This document shows positions 13,641 through 13,677 of a DNA stretch of 13,677 nucleotides, in pieces. Source of the stretch: Erysipelotrichaceae bacterium (GTDB lineage: Bacteria; Bacillota_I; Bacilli_A; Erysipelotrichales; Erysipelotrichaceae); contig JAFWFB010000060.1 in assembly GCA_017512625.1 (NCBI GenBank), positions 1 to 13,677 on the forward strand, read 5' to 3'. Both the position numbers and the translations under genes were made by a program. A model generated the notes under the pieces. That model had not been told where the DNA came from. It ran no database searches and worked only from the letters and a program-made list of their open reading frames with translations. The first letter of the stretch is position 1. Every line of letters starts with the position of its first letter.

Positions 13641-13677
13641 AATCATTCTATCCTATAATCCGTCATTTGCCCTTTCC

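Noticed and set aside
1..13677. CRISPR arrays, tRNA/rRNA genes, insertion sequences, prophage genes
   Set aside because: Looked for regularly spaced repeats, cloverleaf-like segments and transposase or integrase proteins on both strands; none seen.

Overview
The window reads as chromosomal DNA of a low-to-moderate GC Gram-positive bacterium (Bacillota). The supporting signs are strong AAGGAGG-type ribosome sites, lipoproteins with short lipoboxes, an L-box (lysine-class) riboswitch working by transcription attenuation, an ECF-type S component, a C69 dipeptidase and many intrinsic terminators with U-tracts. The codon style and gene set would fit an Erysipelotrichia-like gut or oral commensal, but that placement is inference. 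No tRNA, rRNA, CRISPR array, transposase, integrase or phage gene was seen; it looks like ordinary core/accessory chromosome.

Layout: (1) 1-1348, two tandem EstA-type serine esterases (the first cut by the window edge) ending in a GNRA-loop terminator. (2) 1418-2447, azlC-azlD, a branched-chain amino acid exporter pair, ending in a bidirectional terminator shared with (3) a DUF885 zinc-peptidase-like lipoprotein on the minus strand (2464-4293). (4) 4371-6310, divergently, mscL and a C69 dipeptidase, spaced 3 nt apart. (5) 6324-8925, a consensus sigma-A promoter, a riboswitch with terminator and antiterminator, then a polar amino acid ABC importer (lipoprotein binding protein, permease, ATPase) joined by two TAATG stop/start overlaps. 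(6) 8960-9523, an uncharacterised alpha-helical repeat protein, whose stop codon abuts that of (7) a minus-strand glycerophosphodiester phosphodiesterase broken by a one-base frameshift. (8) 10329-11363, a DUF3842 protein that may be translated from a leaderless mRNA, and a solitary ECF S component. (9) 11413-13640, minus strand, a metallophosphoesterase lipoprotein translationally coupled to a two-domain uridine-kinase-like protein.

A theme of amino acid and peptide handling runs through the middle: AzlCD export, a dipeptidase, a possible surface peptidase and a riboswitch-controlled amino acid importer. The most interesting element is the leader at about 6360-6574. Its P2, loop-E-like P2 segment, J2/3, P3, P4 and P5 fit the lysine riboswitch, but the junction segments next to the ligand pocket (J1/2, J4/5, J5/1) depart from the consensus as I remember it and P1 is weak. 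It may be a divergent or altered-specificity L-box.
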